A stretch of DNA of 37,319 nucleotides from Streptomyces roseochromogenus subsp. oscitans DS 12.976 (GCF_000497445.1 NZ_CM002285.1:6003211-6040529), one strand, 5' to 3'. Shown: positions 1-8,515, numbered from the stretch's first letter. Program-made: numbers and translations. Notes: a model not told the origin generated them from the letters alone.

Positions 1-1
1 C

Positions 2-670
2 ACCGGCGGCCCCGGCGGCGCCGCCGATCCCACCGCCGTACTGCCGAACACGGGCGCGGCGGACCCCACGGCGGTGCTGCCGAACACCGGTCCGCAGGGG
101 CAGCAGCCCGAGCAGCCGCACCCCTGGCAGACCCAGCTGCGCGCCGCCCGTGACCGCAACGAGCAGACGCAGGTCCAGCAGTTCCTGTCCCCGGAGGACG
201 ACCCGCTGCGCCACCGGCCGCAGCGGCAGGTCGCCCGGCCCGGACAGCAGCCGCGCCAGGCCCGCAGGGCCGCCCCCCAGCAGCCGCAGCCGCGCGGCCG
301 GCAGCAGGGCTACCAGCAGGGGTACGGCTATGCGCCCCAGCAGCCCCAGCAGCCCCAGCAGTACGCGCCGCCACAGCAGCCGCAGCGGTACGCGCCGCCC
401 GCCCCGGAGCCGCAGCGGCCCGCGCGCGAGCCCCGCGCGCCACGGCAGCGCAGCGCCAACCCCATGAAGATCCCGGGGCTCGGCTGCCTGAAGGGCTGTC
501 TGTTCACGATCGTCATCCTGGTTGTGGCGAGCTGGCTGATCTATGAGCTGACCCCGCTGCACACCTGGATCGGCCAGGGCCGGGGCTACTGGCACGAGGT
601 GACCCACTGGGTCCACCAGACGAGCAAGTGGATCAAGGATCTGGGCGGCTCCTCGGGCAGCGGGAACTGA
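2..670 (+). CDS. pkaA: C-terminal part of a membrane-anchored protein, probably Ser/Thr kinase PkaA (5' end outside window)
   Basis: The frame is open from the first bases, so the true start lies upstream. What is visible is a long, disordered, Gln/Pro/Arg-rich linker that begins with two copies of a DPTAVLPNTG-like repeat and contains many PQQPQ and RYAPP runs. It is followed by one membrane segment (GCLFTIVILVVASWLIYEL, nucleotides about 499-555) and a short tail ending LGGSSGSGN. No catalytic domain lies inside the window. The position directly before a second kinase gene and prfB matches my memory of the S. coelicolor pkaA-pkaB-prfB order, and a kinase domain plus linker plus single TM is common in actinobacterial Hanks kinases. 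The kinase identity is therefore inferred from context. Frame and stop codon are certain; the name is moderate. Confidence 0.6.
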   Translation, partial: TGGPGGAADPTAVLPNTGAADPTAVLPNTGPQGQQPEQPHPWQTQLRAARDRNEQTQVQQFLSPEDDPLRHRPQRQVARPGQQPRQARRAAPQQPQPRGRQQGYQQGYGYAPQQPQQPQQYAPPQQPQRYAPPAPEPQRPAREPRAPRQRSANPMKIPGLGCLKGCLFTIVILVVASWLIYELTPLHTWIGQGRGYWHEVTHWVHQTSKWIKDLGGSSGSGN

Positions 671-837
671 GCGGCAACCGAGCGGACACCGAACGGTGCG
701 TACTCCCGGTAACTGACCGCGAGTTTGCGGATTTGTCGACATCTGACGGGTGATTTCCGCCTCCGCGGTGAAGGTTGGCTCGTCGGACGCGTAGTTTTAT
801 CGGCACCACGCGACAACGCGCGTCTGTAGGAGCAGTC

Positions 838-2064
838 TTGGCACGGAAGATCGGCAGCCGGTACACCGCGAACCAGATCCTGGGGCGGGGCAGCGCCGGC
901 ACGGTGTGGCTGGGCGAGGGACCCGAGGGCCCCGTCGCCGTCAAGCTGCTGCGCGAGGACCTCGCCTCCGACGAGGAGCTCGTCGGACGCTTCGTCCAGG
1001 AGCGCACCGCGCTGCTCGGCCTGGAGCACCCGCACATCGTCACCGTGCGCGATCTGGTCGTCGACGGCAACGACCTGGCCCTGGTCATGGACCTGGTGCG
1101 CGGCACCGACCTGCGTACCCGTCTGGAGCGCGAGCGGCGGCTCGCCCCCGAGGCTGCCGTGGCGATCGTCGCCGACATCGCCGACGCGCTGGCGGCGGCC
1201 CACGCGGTCGGGGTCGTCCACCGGGACGTCAAGCCCGAGAACGTCCTCCTCGACATGCAGGGCCCGCTCGGCCCCGGCGGCGCCCACCCCGCCCTGCTCA
1301 CCGACTTCGGCGTCGCCAAGCTGATCGACTCGCCGAAGCGAACCCGCGCCACGAAGATCATCGGCACCCCGGACTACCTGGCCCCCGAGATCGTCGAGGG
1401 CCTGCCGCCGCGGGCGTCCGTGGACATCTACGCCCTCGCGACGGTCCTGTACGAGCTGCTGGCCGGCTTCACCCCCTTCGGCGGCGGGCACCCGGGCGCG
1501 GTGCTGCGACGGCACGTCACGGAGACGGTCGTCCCCCTCCCCGGCATCCCCGAGGAGCTGTGGCAGCTGCTCGTGCAGTGCCTGGCCAAGGCGCCCGCGT
1601 CCCGGCTGCGCGCCTCGGAGCTGGCCGCGCGGCTGCGCGAGCAGCTGCCGACGCTGGCCGGGATGCCGCCGCTGGACGTGGACGAGCCGGACCCCTCCGA
1701 GGAGGGGGCGGAGGAGGCCGCGCCGACGGACGCGCCCTCGGCGGAGCCGGTACGGCGGCGCGGCGCGGTGTCCCTCGTCCCCGGAGCCAAGCCGGACTCC
1801 AACCGGGACACGCATACGTCGATGCGGGTGCCCGGGGCGGACGAGCTGGCGGGCGGTGCGCACGGGACGGCCCGCGCTCCCCGGACCACCGGCGCGCCAC
1901 GGCCTGGCTCGGCCAAGCACCGGGCGACGGTACGACGGCGCCGGATCACGCTGGGCGTGGCCGGGCTGGCCGTGGCGGCCGTCGTGGGCGTCGGCGCGTA
2001 TCTGGCCTCTTCCGGTGGCGACGACCATCCGGCGCAGGACACCCACAGCACATCGACCCCCTGA
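838..2064 (+). CDS. pkaB: Hanks-type serine/threonine protein kinase, PkaB-like, with C-terminal membrane anchor
   Basis: It phosphorylates proteins on Ser/Thr, with the kinase domain in the cytoplasm. The N-terminal kinase domain (about residues 9-265) has the glycine loop LGRGSAGTVW (15-24), ATP-anchoring lysine in VAVK (K36), the catalytic loop HRDVKPEN (H128-R129-D130), DFG at 156-158 and the GTPDYLAPE activation segment. A Pro/Glu/Ala-rich linker leads to one TM segment (LGVAGLAVAAVVGVGAYLA) about 25 residues from the end, with almost no extracytoplasmic sensor domain. I chose the TTG start at 838 because AGGAG sits five bases upstream and the kinase domain begins right after; an upstream TTG at 775 has no good ribosome site. 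About 408 aa, close to the 417 aa I recall for S. coelicolor PkaB. Substrates cannot be deduced. Confidence 0.9.
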   Translation: MARKIGSRYTANQILGRGSAGTVWLGEGPEGPVAVKLLREDLASDEELVGRFVQERTALLGLEHPHIVTVRDLVVDGNDLALVMDLVRGTDLRTRLERERRLAPEAAVAIVADIADALAAAHAVGVVHRDVKPENVLLDMQGPLGPGGAHPALLTDFGVAKLIDSPKRTRATKIIGTPDYLAPEIVEGLPPRASVDIYALATVLYELLAGFTPFGGGHPGAVLRRHVTETVVPLPGIPEELWQLLVQCLAKAPASRLRASELAARLREQLPTLAGMPPLDVDEPDPSEEGAEEAAPTDAPSAEPVRRRGAVSLVPGAKPDSNRDTHTSMRVPGADELAGGAHGTARAPRTTGAPRPGSAKHRATVRRRRITLGVAGLAVAAVVGVGAYLASSGGDDHPAQDTHSTSTP

Positions 2065-2111
2065 GGGCAGCCTCCGGGTGCAGCAGGGCCGAGGTCGGTT
2101 GCCACAGCCGT

Positions 2112-2117
2112 TACGCT
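2112..2117 (+). promoter_or_regulatory. Candidate -10 box of a leaderless prfB transcript
   Basis: TACGCT is followed by exactly seven bases and then the GTG start at 2125, the TANNNT-N7-start layout of actinobacterial leaderless mRNAs. The GAAGG just before the start is too close to act as a ribosome site. No good -35 is visible. Confidence 0.35.
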
Positions 2118-2124
2118 TGAAGGC

Positions 2125-3231
2125 GTGGCAGTCGTCGATGTATCCGAAGAGCTGAAGTCCCTCTCCTCGACCATGGAGTCGATCGAGGCCGTCCTGGACC
2201 TCGACAAGCTGAGGGCAGACATCGCCGTGCTCGAGGAGCAGGCGGCCGCGCCGTCCCTCTGGGACAACCCGGACGAGGCGCAGAAGATCACCAGCAAGCT
2301 CTCCCACCTCCAGGCCGAGGTCAGGAAGGCGGAGGCGCTGCGCGGCCGGATCGACGATCTCGCCGTCCTCTTCGAGATGGCCGAGGAGGAGGACGACCCC
2401 GACACCCGCGCCGAGGCCGAGTCCGAGCTGGCCGCGGTGAAGAAGTCGCTGGACGAGATGGAGGTCCGCACCCTTCTGTCCGGCGAGTACGACTCCCGTG
2501 AGGCGCTGGTCAACATCCGCGCCGAGGCCGGTGGCGTCGACGCCGCCGACTTCGCCGAGAAGCTGCAGCGCATGTACCTGCGCTGGGCCGAGCAGCGTGG
2601 CTACAAGACCGAACTGATCGAGACGTCGTACGCCGAAGAGGCCGGCATCAAGTCGACCACCTTCTCCGTCCAGGCGCCGTACGCCTACGGCACCCTCTCC
2701 GTCGAGCAGGGCACGCACCGTCTCGTGCGTATCTCGCCCTTCGACAACCAGGGCCGCCGCCAGACCTCCTTCGCGGGTGTCGAGGTACTCCCGGTCGTCG
2801 AGCAGTCCGACCACGTCGAGATCGACGAGTCCGACCTGCGCATCGACGTCTACCGGTCCTCCGGCCCCGGCGGCCAGGGCGTCAACACGACCGACTCCGC
2901 GGTGCGCATCACCCACCTCCCGACCGGCATCGTGGTCTCCTGCCAGAACGAGCGCTCGCAGATCCAGAACAAGGCCACGGCGATGAACGTCCTCCAGGCC
3001 AAGCTTCTGGAGCGCCGCCGGCAGGAGGAGCAGGCCAAGATGGACGCCCTCAAGGGCGACGGCGGCAACTCCTGGGGCAACCAGATGCGTTCGTACGTGC
3101 TGCACCCGTACCAGATGGTCAAGGACCTGCGCACCGAGTTCGAGGTCGGCAACCCCGAGGCCGTGTTCAACGGCGAGATCGACGGCTTCCTGGAGGCCGG
3201 CATTCGCTGGCGCAAGCAGCAGGAGAAGTAA
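2125..3231 (+). CDS. prfB: Peptide chain release factor 2 (RF2)
   Basis: It recognises UGA and UAA stop codons in the ribosomal A site and triggers release of the finished peptide. The domain order is RF2-like: a helical N-terminal domain (to about residue 110), the anticodon-mimicking tripeptide SPF at 204-206 (class RF2 rather than the PxT of RF1), and the peptidyl-hydrolysis motif GGQ at 249-251 inside [16 protein letters not shown]. At 368 aa it is full length. The frame is continuous from the GTG start with no internal UGA, so the programmed +1 frameshift that autoregulates E. coli prfB is absent. It lies 60 bp after the kinase gene and ends in a strong terminator. UGA is the commonest stop in this GC-rich DNA, so RF2 carries much of the termination load. 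Confidence 0.97.
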   Translation: MAVVDVSEELKSLSSTMESIEAVLDLDKLRADIAVLEEQAAAPSLWDNPDEAQKITSKLSHLQAEVRKAEALRGRIDDLAVLFEMAEEEDDPDTRAEAESELAAVKKSLDEMEVRTLLSGEYDSREALVNIRAEAGGVDAADFAEKLQRMYLRWAEQRGYKTELIETSYAEEAGIKSTTFSVQAPYAYGTLSVEQGTHRLVRISPFDNQGRRQTSFAGVEVLPVVEQSDHVEIDESDLRIDVYRSSGPGGQGVNTTDSAVRITHLPTGIVVSCQNERSQIQNKATAMNVLQAKLLERRRQEEQAKMDALKGDGGNSWGNQMRSYVLHPYQMVKDLRTEFEVGNPEAVFNGEIDGFLEAGIRWRKQQEK

Positions 3232-3242
3232 CTTTGTCGACA

Positions 3243-3281
3243 TGACAACTGCCGCCCGAGAGGCGGCAGTTTGTCTTTTGT
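3243..3281 (+). terminator. Intrinsic terminator of prfB
   Basis: A perfect 10-bp stem (AACTGCCGCC at 3247-3256 with GGCGGCAGTT at 3262-3271, loop CGAGA) begins 15 bases after the prfB stop. It is followed by the T-rich stretch TTGTCTTTTG. Confidence 0.85.
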
Positions 3282-3357
3282 CTGGGTTTTACATCACACT
3301 CACAGGCTTCAACTCGCCCCAAACGCTCACCCAAGGGACATTGCGCCCGCAACGGCC

Positions 3358-3386
3358 TTGACGTTGCTTTGAAAAATCGGAAGGGT
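3358..3386 (+). promoter_or_regulatory. Candidate promoter of the LAETG surface-protein gene
   Basis: TTGACG (3358-3363) and AAGGGT (3381-3386) are separated by 17 bp, an acceptable housekeeping-sigma match with an imperfect -10. It lies in a roughly 300-bp non-coding stretch (3232-3531) that otherwise shows the prfB terminator and an inverted repeat CATGCG/CGCATG (3396-3401, 3414-3419). The untranslated leader would be about 140 bases. Confidence 0.3.
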
Positions 3387-3531
3387 GACACGCGGCATGC
3401 GTACTTAGAGGGGCGCATGTGAACCGGGGGAATGACTTGACGCGGACTTCGTCACCAGCTGCCTCCCGTCGATCACGGCAACGCCCCACGCGCCGCCTCA
3501 TTGACGAACAGCTACTGGGGGTAGCAACCAT

Positions 3532-4467
3532 ATGACGAAGAAGACGCGGATCCGGGTCGCGCGGATAGCCGCGGGCGCCGTGATCGCGGCCGGTGCGTCC
3601 CTGACCGCCGCCGGCGCGGCCTCCGCCGCAGGCATCGATGTCCAGGCCGGCCCGATCAACCTGGGCGTGCACACGAACGCCGGGGACGACGGCGGCACCG
3701 ACGGCGGCTGCCCGATCGCCGTCTGCACCACCGACGGCGGCGGCAACGCCACCGGTGGTGACTCCACCACCGGCGGGGACTCCACGACCGGTGGCGACGC
3801 GTCCACCGGCGGCACCGGCACCACCGGCGGCGACGCCTCCACGGGTGGCAACGCCACCGGCGGCGACGCCTCCACCACCGGTGATGTCACCATCGGCGGT
3901 GTCATCGGCGGCGGCACGACCGGCGGTGACAACGGCACCACCGGGTCCACCACTACCGGGGGCTCCACCACCGGTGGCAGCACCTCCGGGTCCACCACCG
4001 GCGGCTCCACGACGGGCGGTTCCACCACCGGTGGCAGCACCACCGGGTCCACCACGGGCGGCTCCACGACGGGCGGTTCCACCACCGGTGGCAGCACCAC
4101 CGGCTCCACGACGGGCGGTTCCACCACGGGCGGTTCCACCACCGGCGGTTCCAGCAGCACGGGTGGCAGCAGCACCGGCGGCTCGACCACCGGCGGTTCC
4201 AGCAGCACCGGTGGCTCCTCCAGCACCGGCGGCAACAACGACACCCCCCAGGGTGGCAACAACAACGCCACCCAGGACCAGGGCTCCTCGGCCCTCACCG
4301 ACACGGGCTCCGACAGCAAGGGCCAGGGTCACGGCAAGCAGCTCGCCGAGACAGGTGCCGGCGAGACCATGTTCCTGGTGATCGGTGCCGCGACGATGAT
4401 CGCCGGCGGCATCGGCTTCCGTGTCCTGCCGCGGCTGGTGAACGGCCGGGGCGGCGCGGCCGCCTGA
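3532..4467 (+). CDS. Sortase-anchored (LAETG) Thr/Gly/Ser-repeat surface protein
   Basis: This is a secreted wall protein. Residues 1-33 form a Sec signal peptide (KKTRIRVARIAAG..., cleavage near ASA-AG). A short segment with two cysteines (CPIAVC) follows. The centre, about residues 68-235, is almost only Gly, Thr and Ser in GGDSTTGG, GGSTTGGSTTG and GGSSSTGG repeats. The end is a sorting signal: LAETG at about 271-275, a hydrophobic span (MFLVIGAATMIAGGIGF) and a basic tail. LAXTG is the motif used by class E sortases in Streptomyces, as in long chaplins; no sortase gene is in the window. GGGGGT precedes the ATG. The low-complexity centre resembles a flexible stalk or spacer; no catalytic domain is seen. 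The exact function is unknown. Confidence 0.9.
   Translation: MTKKTRIRVARIAAGAVIAAGASLTAAGAASAAGIDVQAGPINLGVHTNAGDDGGTDGGCPIAVCTTDGGGNATGGDSTTGGDSTTGGDASTGGTGTTGGDASTGGNATGGDASTTGDVTIGGVIGGGTTGGDNGTTGSTTTGGSTTGGSTSGSTTGGSTTGGSTTGGSTTGSTTGGSTTGGSTTGGSTTGSTTGGSTTGGSTTGGSSSTGGSSTGGSTTGGSSSTGGSSSTGGNNDTPQGGNNNATQDQGSSALTDTGSDSKGQGHGKQLAETGAGETMFLVIGAATMIAGGIGFRVLPRLVNGRGGAAA
3733..4236 (+). repeat. Degenerate in-frame repeats coding for GGSTTGGS-type stalk
   Basis: Units such as GGCGGTTCCACCACC and GGTGGCAGCACCACC recur in tandem with third-base variation, nearly all in multiples of three bases. The central part (about 3960-4150) contains a longer higher-order repeat of STTGGSTTGGSTTGG blocks. 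Length variation between strains is to be expected. Confidence 0.85.
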
Positions 4468-4510
4468 GCGTAGCCGTATGGTCACGCTGCGCGCCTGACG
4501 CGCACACGTA

Positions 4511-4539
4511 AGGGCCCGGAGCTCGGCGCTCCGGGCCCT
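4511..4539. terminator. Bidirectional terminator between convergent genes
   Basis: A perfect 12-bp stem, AGGGCCCGGAGC (4511-4522) and GCTCCGGGCCCT (4528-4539), sits between the surface-protein gene (+) and the small zinc-ribbon gene (-). Confidence 0.8.
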
Positions 4540-4560
4540 GACAGGTTTCTGGGGCTCTTC

Positions 4561-4752
4561 TTACGCGGTCTGGTGCGCCAGCAGCGCCACCGCGGCGATC
4601 AGCACCGCCAGCAGCGCGATCAGCGCCATCGGGTTCACCCCGCCCAGAAAACCCTCTTGCTGCAGTCGCTCGCGGTTGGCACGGCACACCGGGCACCGGC
4701 CCTCGCTCACGGGCGCCGCGCAGTTCGCGCACACCAACCGGTCGTACGTCAT
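4561..4752 (-). CDS. Small zinc-ribbon membrane protein, 63 aa, function unknown
   Basis: The N-terminal half has two CxxC knuckles (CANC and CPVC, residues about 8-25), the pattern of a zinc ribbon. After a short polar linker the C-terminal third is one hydrophobic segment ([18 protein letters not shown]), giving a cytoplasmic zinc ribbon tethered to the membrane. I chose the ATG at 4752 because AAGGAGGG lies seven bases before it; an in-frame start at 4839 lacks such a site and would add low-complexity sequence. It is convergent with the surface-protein gene and divergent from ftsE. I do not recognise a characterised family. The gene itself is well supported by the ribosome site and motif. 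Confidence 0.8.
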   Translation of the reverse strand: MTYDRLVCANCAAPVSEGRCPVCRANRERLQQEGFLGGVNPMALIALLAVLIAAVALLAHQTA

Positions 4753-4945
4753 GCGGTCGCCCTCCTTGCTCCGGCCATCACTCGTACAACGCTCACTGGA
4801 ACGAGAACGTTCCCCCTCCACTGTGCCAGGTTCGTGCAAGCCCTGCGCGGGCCCTGGGAGAGCGGGACGGAGTCAGGGGTGGGTACAAAAACGACAAGCC
4901 CGCCCCAACCTCGACCTGCGACTGCACTTGCACACCCGGTTCGCG

Positions 4946-4951
4946 TATGGT
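4946..4951 (+). promoter_or_regulatory. Candidate -10 element upstream of ftsE
   Basis: TATGGT lies 37 bases before the ftsE start. The -35 seventeen bases upstream (TGCACT) is poor. The same 13-base core GTATGGTCACGCT also occurs at 4476-4488, just after the surface-protein stop. Confidence 0.3.
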
Positions 4952-4987
4952 CACGCTCATCTACCCCCGGCGACCCGTGGTGCATCC

Positions 4988-5677
4988 GTGATCCGATTCG
5001 ACAACGTCTCCAAGGTCTACCCCAAGCAGACCCGCCCCGCACTCAGGGATGTCTCCCTGGAGGTGGAGAAGGGCGAGTTCGTCTTCCTCGTGGGGTCCTC
5101 CGGCTCCGGAAAGTCCACCTTCCTGCGGCTCATCCTCCGCGAGGAGCGGTGCAGCCACGGACAGGTGCACGTGCTGGGCAAGGACCTCGCACGCCTCTCC
5201 AACTGGAAGGTGCCCCAGATGCGCCGCCAGCTGGGGACGGTGTTCCAGGACTTCCGGCTCCTGCCGAACAAGACCGTCGCGGAGAACGTGGCCTTCGCCC
5301 AGGAGGTCATCGGCAAGTCCCGCGGCGAGATCCGCAAGTCCGTACCGCAGGTGCTCGACCTCGTCGGGCTCGGCGGCAAGGAGGAGCGGATGCCCGGCGA
5401 GCTGTCCGGCGGTGAGCAGCAGCGCGTGGCTATCGCGCGGGCCTTCGTCAACCGGCCCAAGCTGCTCATCGCCGACGAGCCCACCGGCAACCTCGACCCG
5501 CAGACCTCCGTCGGCATCATGAAACTGCTCGACCGGATCAACCGGACGGGCACCACCGTCATCATGGCGACACACGATCAGAACATCGTGGACCAGATGC
5601 GCAAGCGCGTCATCGAGCTGGAGAAGGGCCGCCTCGTCCGCGACCAGGCCCGCGGCGTCTACGGCTACCAGCACTAA
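4988..5677 (+). CDS. ftsE: Cell division ATP-binding protein FtsE
   Basis: This is the ATPase of the FtsEX complex, which works with the divisome and, in characterised bacteria, drives cell-wall hydrolases through FtsX. At 229 aa it is a minimal ABC domain: Walker [10 protein letters not shown] (36-44), Q-loop in [10 protein letters not shown], signature LSGGEQQR, Walker [13 protein letters not shown], and the H-loop in MATHDQ. The GTG start at 4988 gives the family N-terminus [11 protein letters not shown]; longer in-frame starts upstream would add unrelated sequence. It is followed 34 bp later by ftsX and the two are surely co-transcribed. In Streptomyces the partner hydrolase is probably encoded elsewhere. 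Confidence 0.96.
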   Translation: MIRFDNVSKVYPKQTRPALRDVSLEVEKGEFVFLVGSSGSGKSTFLRLILREERCSHGQVHVLGKDLARLSNWKVPQMRRQLGTVFQDFRLLPNKTVAENVAFAQEVIGKSRGEIRKSVPQVLDLVGLGGKEERMPGELSGGEQQRVAIARAFVNRPKLLIADEPTGNLDPQTSVGIMKLLDRINRTGTTVIMATHDQNIVDQMRKRVIELEKGRLVRDQARGVYGYQH

Positions 5678-5711
5678 GCAAGTTCACGACGGAAAGGCTC
5701 GACCAGACGCC

Positions 5712-6629
5712 ATGCGCGCCCAGTTCGTCCTGTCGGAGATCGGTGTCGGTCTCCGCCGCAATCTGACGATGACCTTCGCCGTCATCGTCTCCGTCGCCCT
5801 GTCCCTGGCCCTCTTCGGCGGCTCGCTGCTGATGAGCGACCAGGTGAGCACCATGAAGGGCTACTGGTACGACAAGGTCAACGTCTCGATCTTCCTGTGC
5901 AACAAGCACGACGCCGACTCGGACGTCAACTGCGCCAAAGGCGCGGTCACCCAGGACCAGAAGAACCAGATCCAGCACGACCTGCGCGCGATGCCGGTCG
6001 TGGAGAAGGTGTCCTACGAGTCGCAGGACGAGGCGTACAAGCACTACAAGGAGCAGTTCGGCAACTCTCCGCTGGCCAGCTCGCTGACGCCGGACCAGAT
6101 GCAGGAGTCGTACCGGATCAAGCTCAAGGACCCGCAGAAGTACCAGGTCATCGCGTCGGCCTTCAACGGGCGCCCCGGTGTCCAGTCCGTGCAGGACCAG
6201 AAGGGCATCCTGGACAACCTCTTCCAGCTGCTGAACCTGATGAACCGGGGCGCGCTCGGCGTGATGGCGATGATGCTGATCGTCGCGCTGCTGCTGATCG
6301 TCAACACGGTGCGCGTCTCGGCGTTCAGCCGCCGGCGCGAGACCGGGATCATGCGCCTGGTCGGTGCCTCGGGCTTCTACATCCAGGCGCCGTTCATCGC
6401 CGAGGCCGCGGTCGCCGGGCTCATCGGCGGCGGGCTCGCCTGTGTGGCCCTGGTGGTCGGACGGTACTTCACCATCGACCACGGCATGGACCTCTCCCAC
6501 AAGCTCACCCTCATCAACTTCGTAGGCTGGGACGCGGTGTTGACCAAGCTGCCGCTGATCCTCGCCACGAGCGTGCTGATGCCGTCGTTGGCGGCGTTCT
6601 TCGCGCTGCGCAAGTACCTGAAGGTGTGA
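5712..6629 (+). CDS. ftsX: Cell division membrane protein FtsX
   Basis: This is the membrane subunit of FtsEX. The layout is typical: a cytoplasmic start, TM1 at about residues 21-41, a large extracytoplasmic domain (about 45-175) that would contact a peptidoglycan hydrolase, then three TM segments at about 179-200, 229-252 and 275-298 forming the FtsX/MacB-type permease core. The outer domain contains CNKHDADSDVNC, two cysteines twelve positions apart that could form a disulfide. At 305 aa it is full length. GGAAAGG precedes the ATG by some distance. It follows ftsE and ends in a hairpin. Confidence 0.95.
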   Translation: MRAQFVLSEIGVGLRRNLTMTFAVIVSVALSLALFGGSLLMSDQVSTMKGYWYDKVNVSIFLCNKHDADSDVNCAKGAVTQDQKNQIQHDLRAMPVVEKVSYESQDEAYKHYKEQFGNSPLASSLTPDQMQESYRIKLKDPQKYQVIASAFNGRPGVQSVQDQKGILDNLFQLLNLMNRGALGVMAMMLIVALLLIVNTVRVSAFSRRRETGIMRLVGASGFYIQAPFIAEAAVAGLIGGGLACVALVVGRYFTIDHGMDLSHKLTLINFVGWDAVLTKLPLILATSVLMPSLAAFFALRKYLKV

Positions 6630-6640
6630 CGCATACCAAG

Positions 6641-6672
6641 AGGGCCGTACGGACATCCGGCCGTACGGCCCT
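6641..6672 (+). terminator. Terminator of ftsEX
   Basis: AGGGCCGTACGG (6641-6652) pairs perfectly with CCGTACGGCCCT (6661-6672) across an 8-base loop, eleven bases after the ftsX stop. There is no long T tract, as is usual in Streptomyces. Confidence 0.8.
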
Positions 6673-6683
6673 TCGCCTTGTCC

Positions 6684-6689
6684 TAGACT
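6684..6689 (+). promoter_or_regulatory. Candidate -10 box of a leaderless S41 protease transcript
   Basis: TAGACT, seven bases, then the ATG at 6697. No ribosome site is visible before this start, which supports a leaderless message; the -35 is weak. Confidence 0.4.
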
Positions 6690-6696
6690 CACGGCC

Positions 6697-7878
6697 ATGT
6701 CAGGCCGAGACCGGTTCTCTCAGCCCCGCCGCACCCGCCGCGGGGCCGCCCTGACATTGGTCTTCGCCGGCGTCCTGGTCACCGGTGCCGCGACCGGCTC
6801 CTTCCCGGAGCCCGACGCCACCGCGCGGAAGGCCGCCGTCGGCCCGGCGCCCACGGCCACCCGGCACGAGGACGTCCAGAAGGCCGCCGCCGAGGCGATG
6901 GCCGACGGCAAGTCCCCCATGGAGGCCGCCGAGCGGGCCGTGAGCCGCAGCGGGGACCGCTGGGGCGCCGTCTACTCCGAGGGCGAGTACCAGGAGTTCC
7001 AGGAGTCACTCGACGGCCGGTACACCGGCGTCGGCCTGTGGGCGGCACGCGCACGGGACGGCCGGATCGAGGTGACCAAGGTGCAGCCCGGCTCGCCTGC
7101 CGCCGAGGCTGGGATCCGCGAGGGCGACCGGCTGCGCAGCGTCGACGGCAGCAAGGTTGACGGACGGCCGGTCACCGAGGTCGTCTCCTTGCTGCGCGGC
7201 GACGCCGACGACGCGGCCGCCGGTACGACCGTCACCGTGGGCCTGGAACGCGGCACGCGCGCGTGGACCGAGAAACTGCGCCGGGCCAGCCTGTCCACCG
7301 ACTCCGTCACCGAGCGCAGACTGACCGGCGGGGTCACCGTCGTCAAGATCGCCGCGTTCACCAAGGGCTCCGGCGACGCCGTGCGGGCCGCGCTGCGGCA
7401 GGCTCCGGCCGACGCCGGGATCGTCCTCGACCTGCGCGGCAACTCCGGCGGCCTGGTCACCGAGGCGGTGGAGACCGCCTCCGCCTTCCTCGACGGCGGC
7501 CTGGTCGCCACGTACGACGTCGACGGCGCCCCGCGCTCCCTGCACGCCGACCCCGGCGGCGACACCTCCCGGCCCCTGGTCGTCCTGGTCGACGGCGGCA
7601 CGATGAGCGCGGCCGAGATGCTCACCGGGGCGCTGCAGGACCGGGGTCGCGCGGTGGTGATCGGCTCGCGCACCTTCGGCAAGGGCTCCATCCAGATGCC
7701 GACCACACTGCCCGGCGGGTCCGTCGCCGAGCTGACCGTCGGGCATTACCGCACCCCCTCCGGCCACAGCGTCGACGGTCGCGGTATCACCCCTGACCTG
7801 GATGTCGGGCAGGCCGACGGGCAGGCCGCCGTGGAGCGGGCCGAGACCGTACTCAGCGGCCTGGGCGACGCCGATTAA
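6697..7878 (+). CDS. S41-family C-terminal processing protease (CtpA-like)
   Basis: A Ser/Lys-dyad protease acting outside the membrane. Residues 1-35 are a signal peptide or N-terminal anchor (RRTRRGAALTLVFAGVLVTGAATG). A PDZ domain follows (about 107-190, YTGVGLWAAR...GSPAAEAGIREGDRLRSVDG), then the S41 catalytic domain with the LRGNSGG motif, nucleophile Ser304 in GTMSAAEM and general-base Lys329 in TFGKGSIQ. The 25-residue Ser-Lys spacing is that of known CtpA enzymes. 393 aa. It directly follows ftsEX but behind a terminator, with its own likely leaderless promoter. A role in trimming wall or divisome proteins is an inference from position only. Confidence 0.92.
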   Translation: MSGRDRFSQPRRTRRGAALTLVFAGVLVTGAATGSFPEPDATARKAAVGPAPTATRHEDVQKAAAEAMADGKSPMEAAERAVSRSGDRWGAVYSEGEYQEFQESLDGRYTGVGLWAARARDGRIEVTKVQPGSPAAEAGIREGDRLRSVDGSKVDGRPVTEVVSLLRGDADDAAAGTTVTVGLERGTRAWTEKLRRASLSTDSVTERRLTGGVTVVKIAAFTKGSGDAVRAALRQAPADAGIVLDLRGNSGGLVTEAVETASAFLDGGLVATYDVDGAPRSLHADPGGDTSRPLVVLVDGGTMSAAEMLTGALQDRGRAVVIGSRTFGKGSIQMPTTLPGGSVAELTVGHYRTPSGHSVDGRGITPDLDVGQADGQAAVERAETVLSGLGDAD

Positions 7879-7923
7879 GGGCTGGCCGCCAGCCCCCTCC
7901 GTAGTGCGAAAATGGACGGCACT

Positions 7924-8478
7924 ATGAGCAAGGGAATGTACGTACCCAAGGAGTCCCAGCCCAAGCAGGGCGGCGGGGCCGGCAAGGCCAGGGACGGCGA
8001 GAAGGGCGGCAAGCGCAAGATCGTCGCCCAGAACAAAAAGGCCCGGCACGACTACGCGATCATCGACACCTACGAGGCCGGGCTCGTGCTCACCGGCACC
8101 GAGGTCAAGTCGCTGCGCGAGGGACGGACCTCGCTGACCGACGGCTTCGTCCAGATCGACCGGGGTGAGGCGTGGCTGCACAACGCCCACATCCCGGAGT
8201 ACCACCAGGGCAGCTGGACCAACCACTCCGCGCGCCGCAAGCGCAAGCTGCTGCTGCACCGCGAGGAGATCGACAAGCTGGAGTCCAAGTCCCAGGAGAC
8301 AGGTCACACCATCGTGCCGCTCGCCCTGTACTTCAAGGACGGCCGCGCGAAGGCCGAGATCGCGCTCGCACGAGGCAAGAAGGAGTACGACAAACGCCAG
8401 ACCCTGCGCGAGAAGCAGGACCGGCGTGAGTCGGACCGCGCGATCGCGGCGGCGAAGCGGAGGCAGCGCGGCGCGTAG
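7924..8478 (+). CDS. smpB: SsrA-binding protein SmpB
   Basis: It binds the tRNA-like part of tmRNA and delivers it to stalled ribosomes. The core is clear: [30 protein letters not shown], then the barrel strands [16 protein letters not shown] and [10 protein letters not shown], and the basic C-terminal tail ([30 protein letters not shown]) that occupies the mRNA channel. The N-terminus carries an extra Lys/Gly-rich stretch usual in Streptomyces. Three starts are possible (7912, 7924, 7936). I prefer 7924, but none has a strong ribosome site. The ssrA gene it serves begins 90 bp downstream. Confidence 0.95.
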   Translation: MSKGMYVPKESQPKQGGGAGKARDGEKGGKRKIVAQNKKARHDYAIIDTYEAGLVLTGTEVKSLREGRTSLTDGFVQIDRGEAWLHNAHIPEYHQGSWTNHSARRKRKLLLHREEIDKLESKSQETGHTIVPLALYFKDGRAKAEIALARGKKEYDKRQTLREKQDRRESDRAIAAAKRRQRGA

Positions 8479-8515
8479 CCCGGGAATACGGTGGCATCGG
8501 CGTGCGTCCCTCACG

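Noticed and set aside
2125..2230. Programmed frameshift site in prfB
   Set aside because: The reading frame is continuous from the GTG with no early UGA or slippery CUU-UGA.
586..3243. Very long minus-strand open frame opposite pkaB and prfB
   Set aside because: It is the mirror of two certain genes in GC-rich DNA, composed of Leu/Gly/Val/Arg-rich text without domains. The same holds for long frames opposite the ABC/two-component region (14979-17609, 16226-18394), narK (18470-20971) and on the plus strand over helD (26056-28959).
3733..4236. CRISPR-like periodic repeats
   Set aside because: The repeats are contiguous, in frame and without unique spacers; they code the GGSTTGG stalk.
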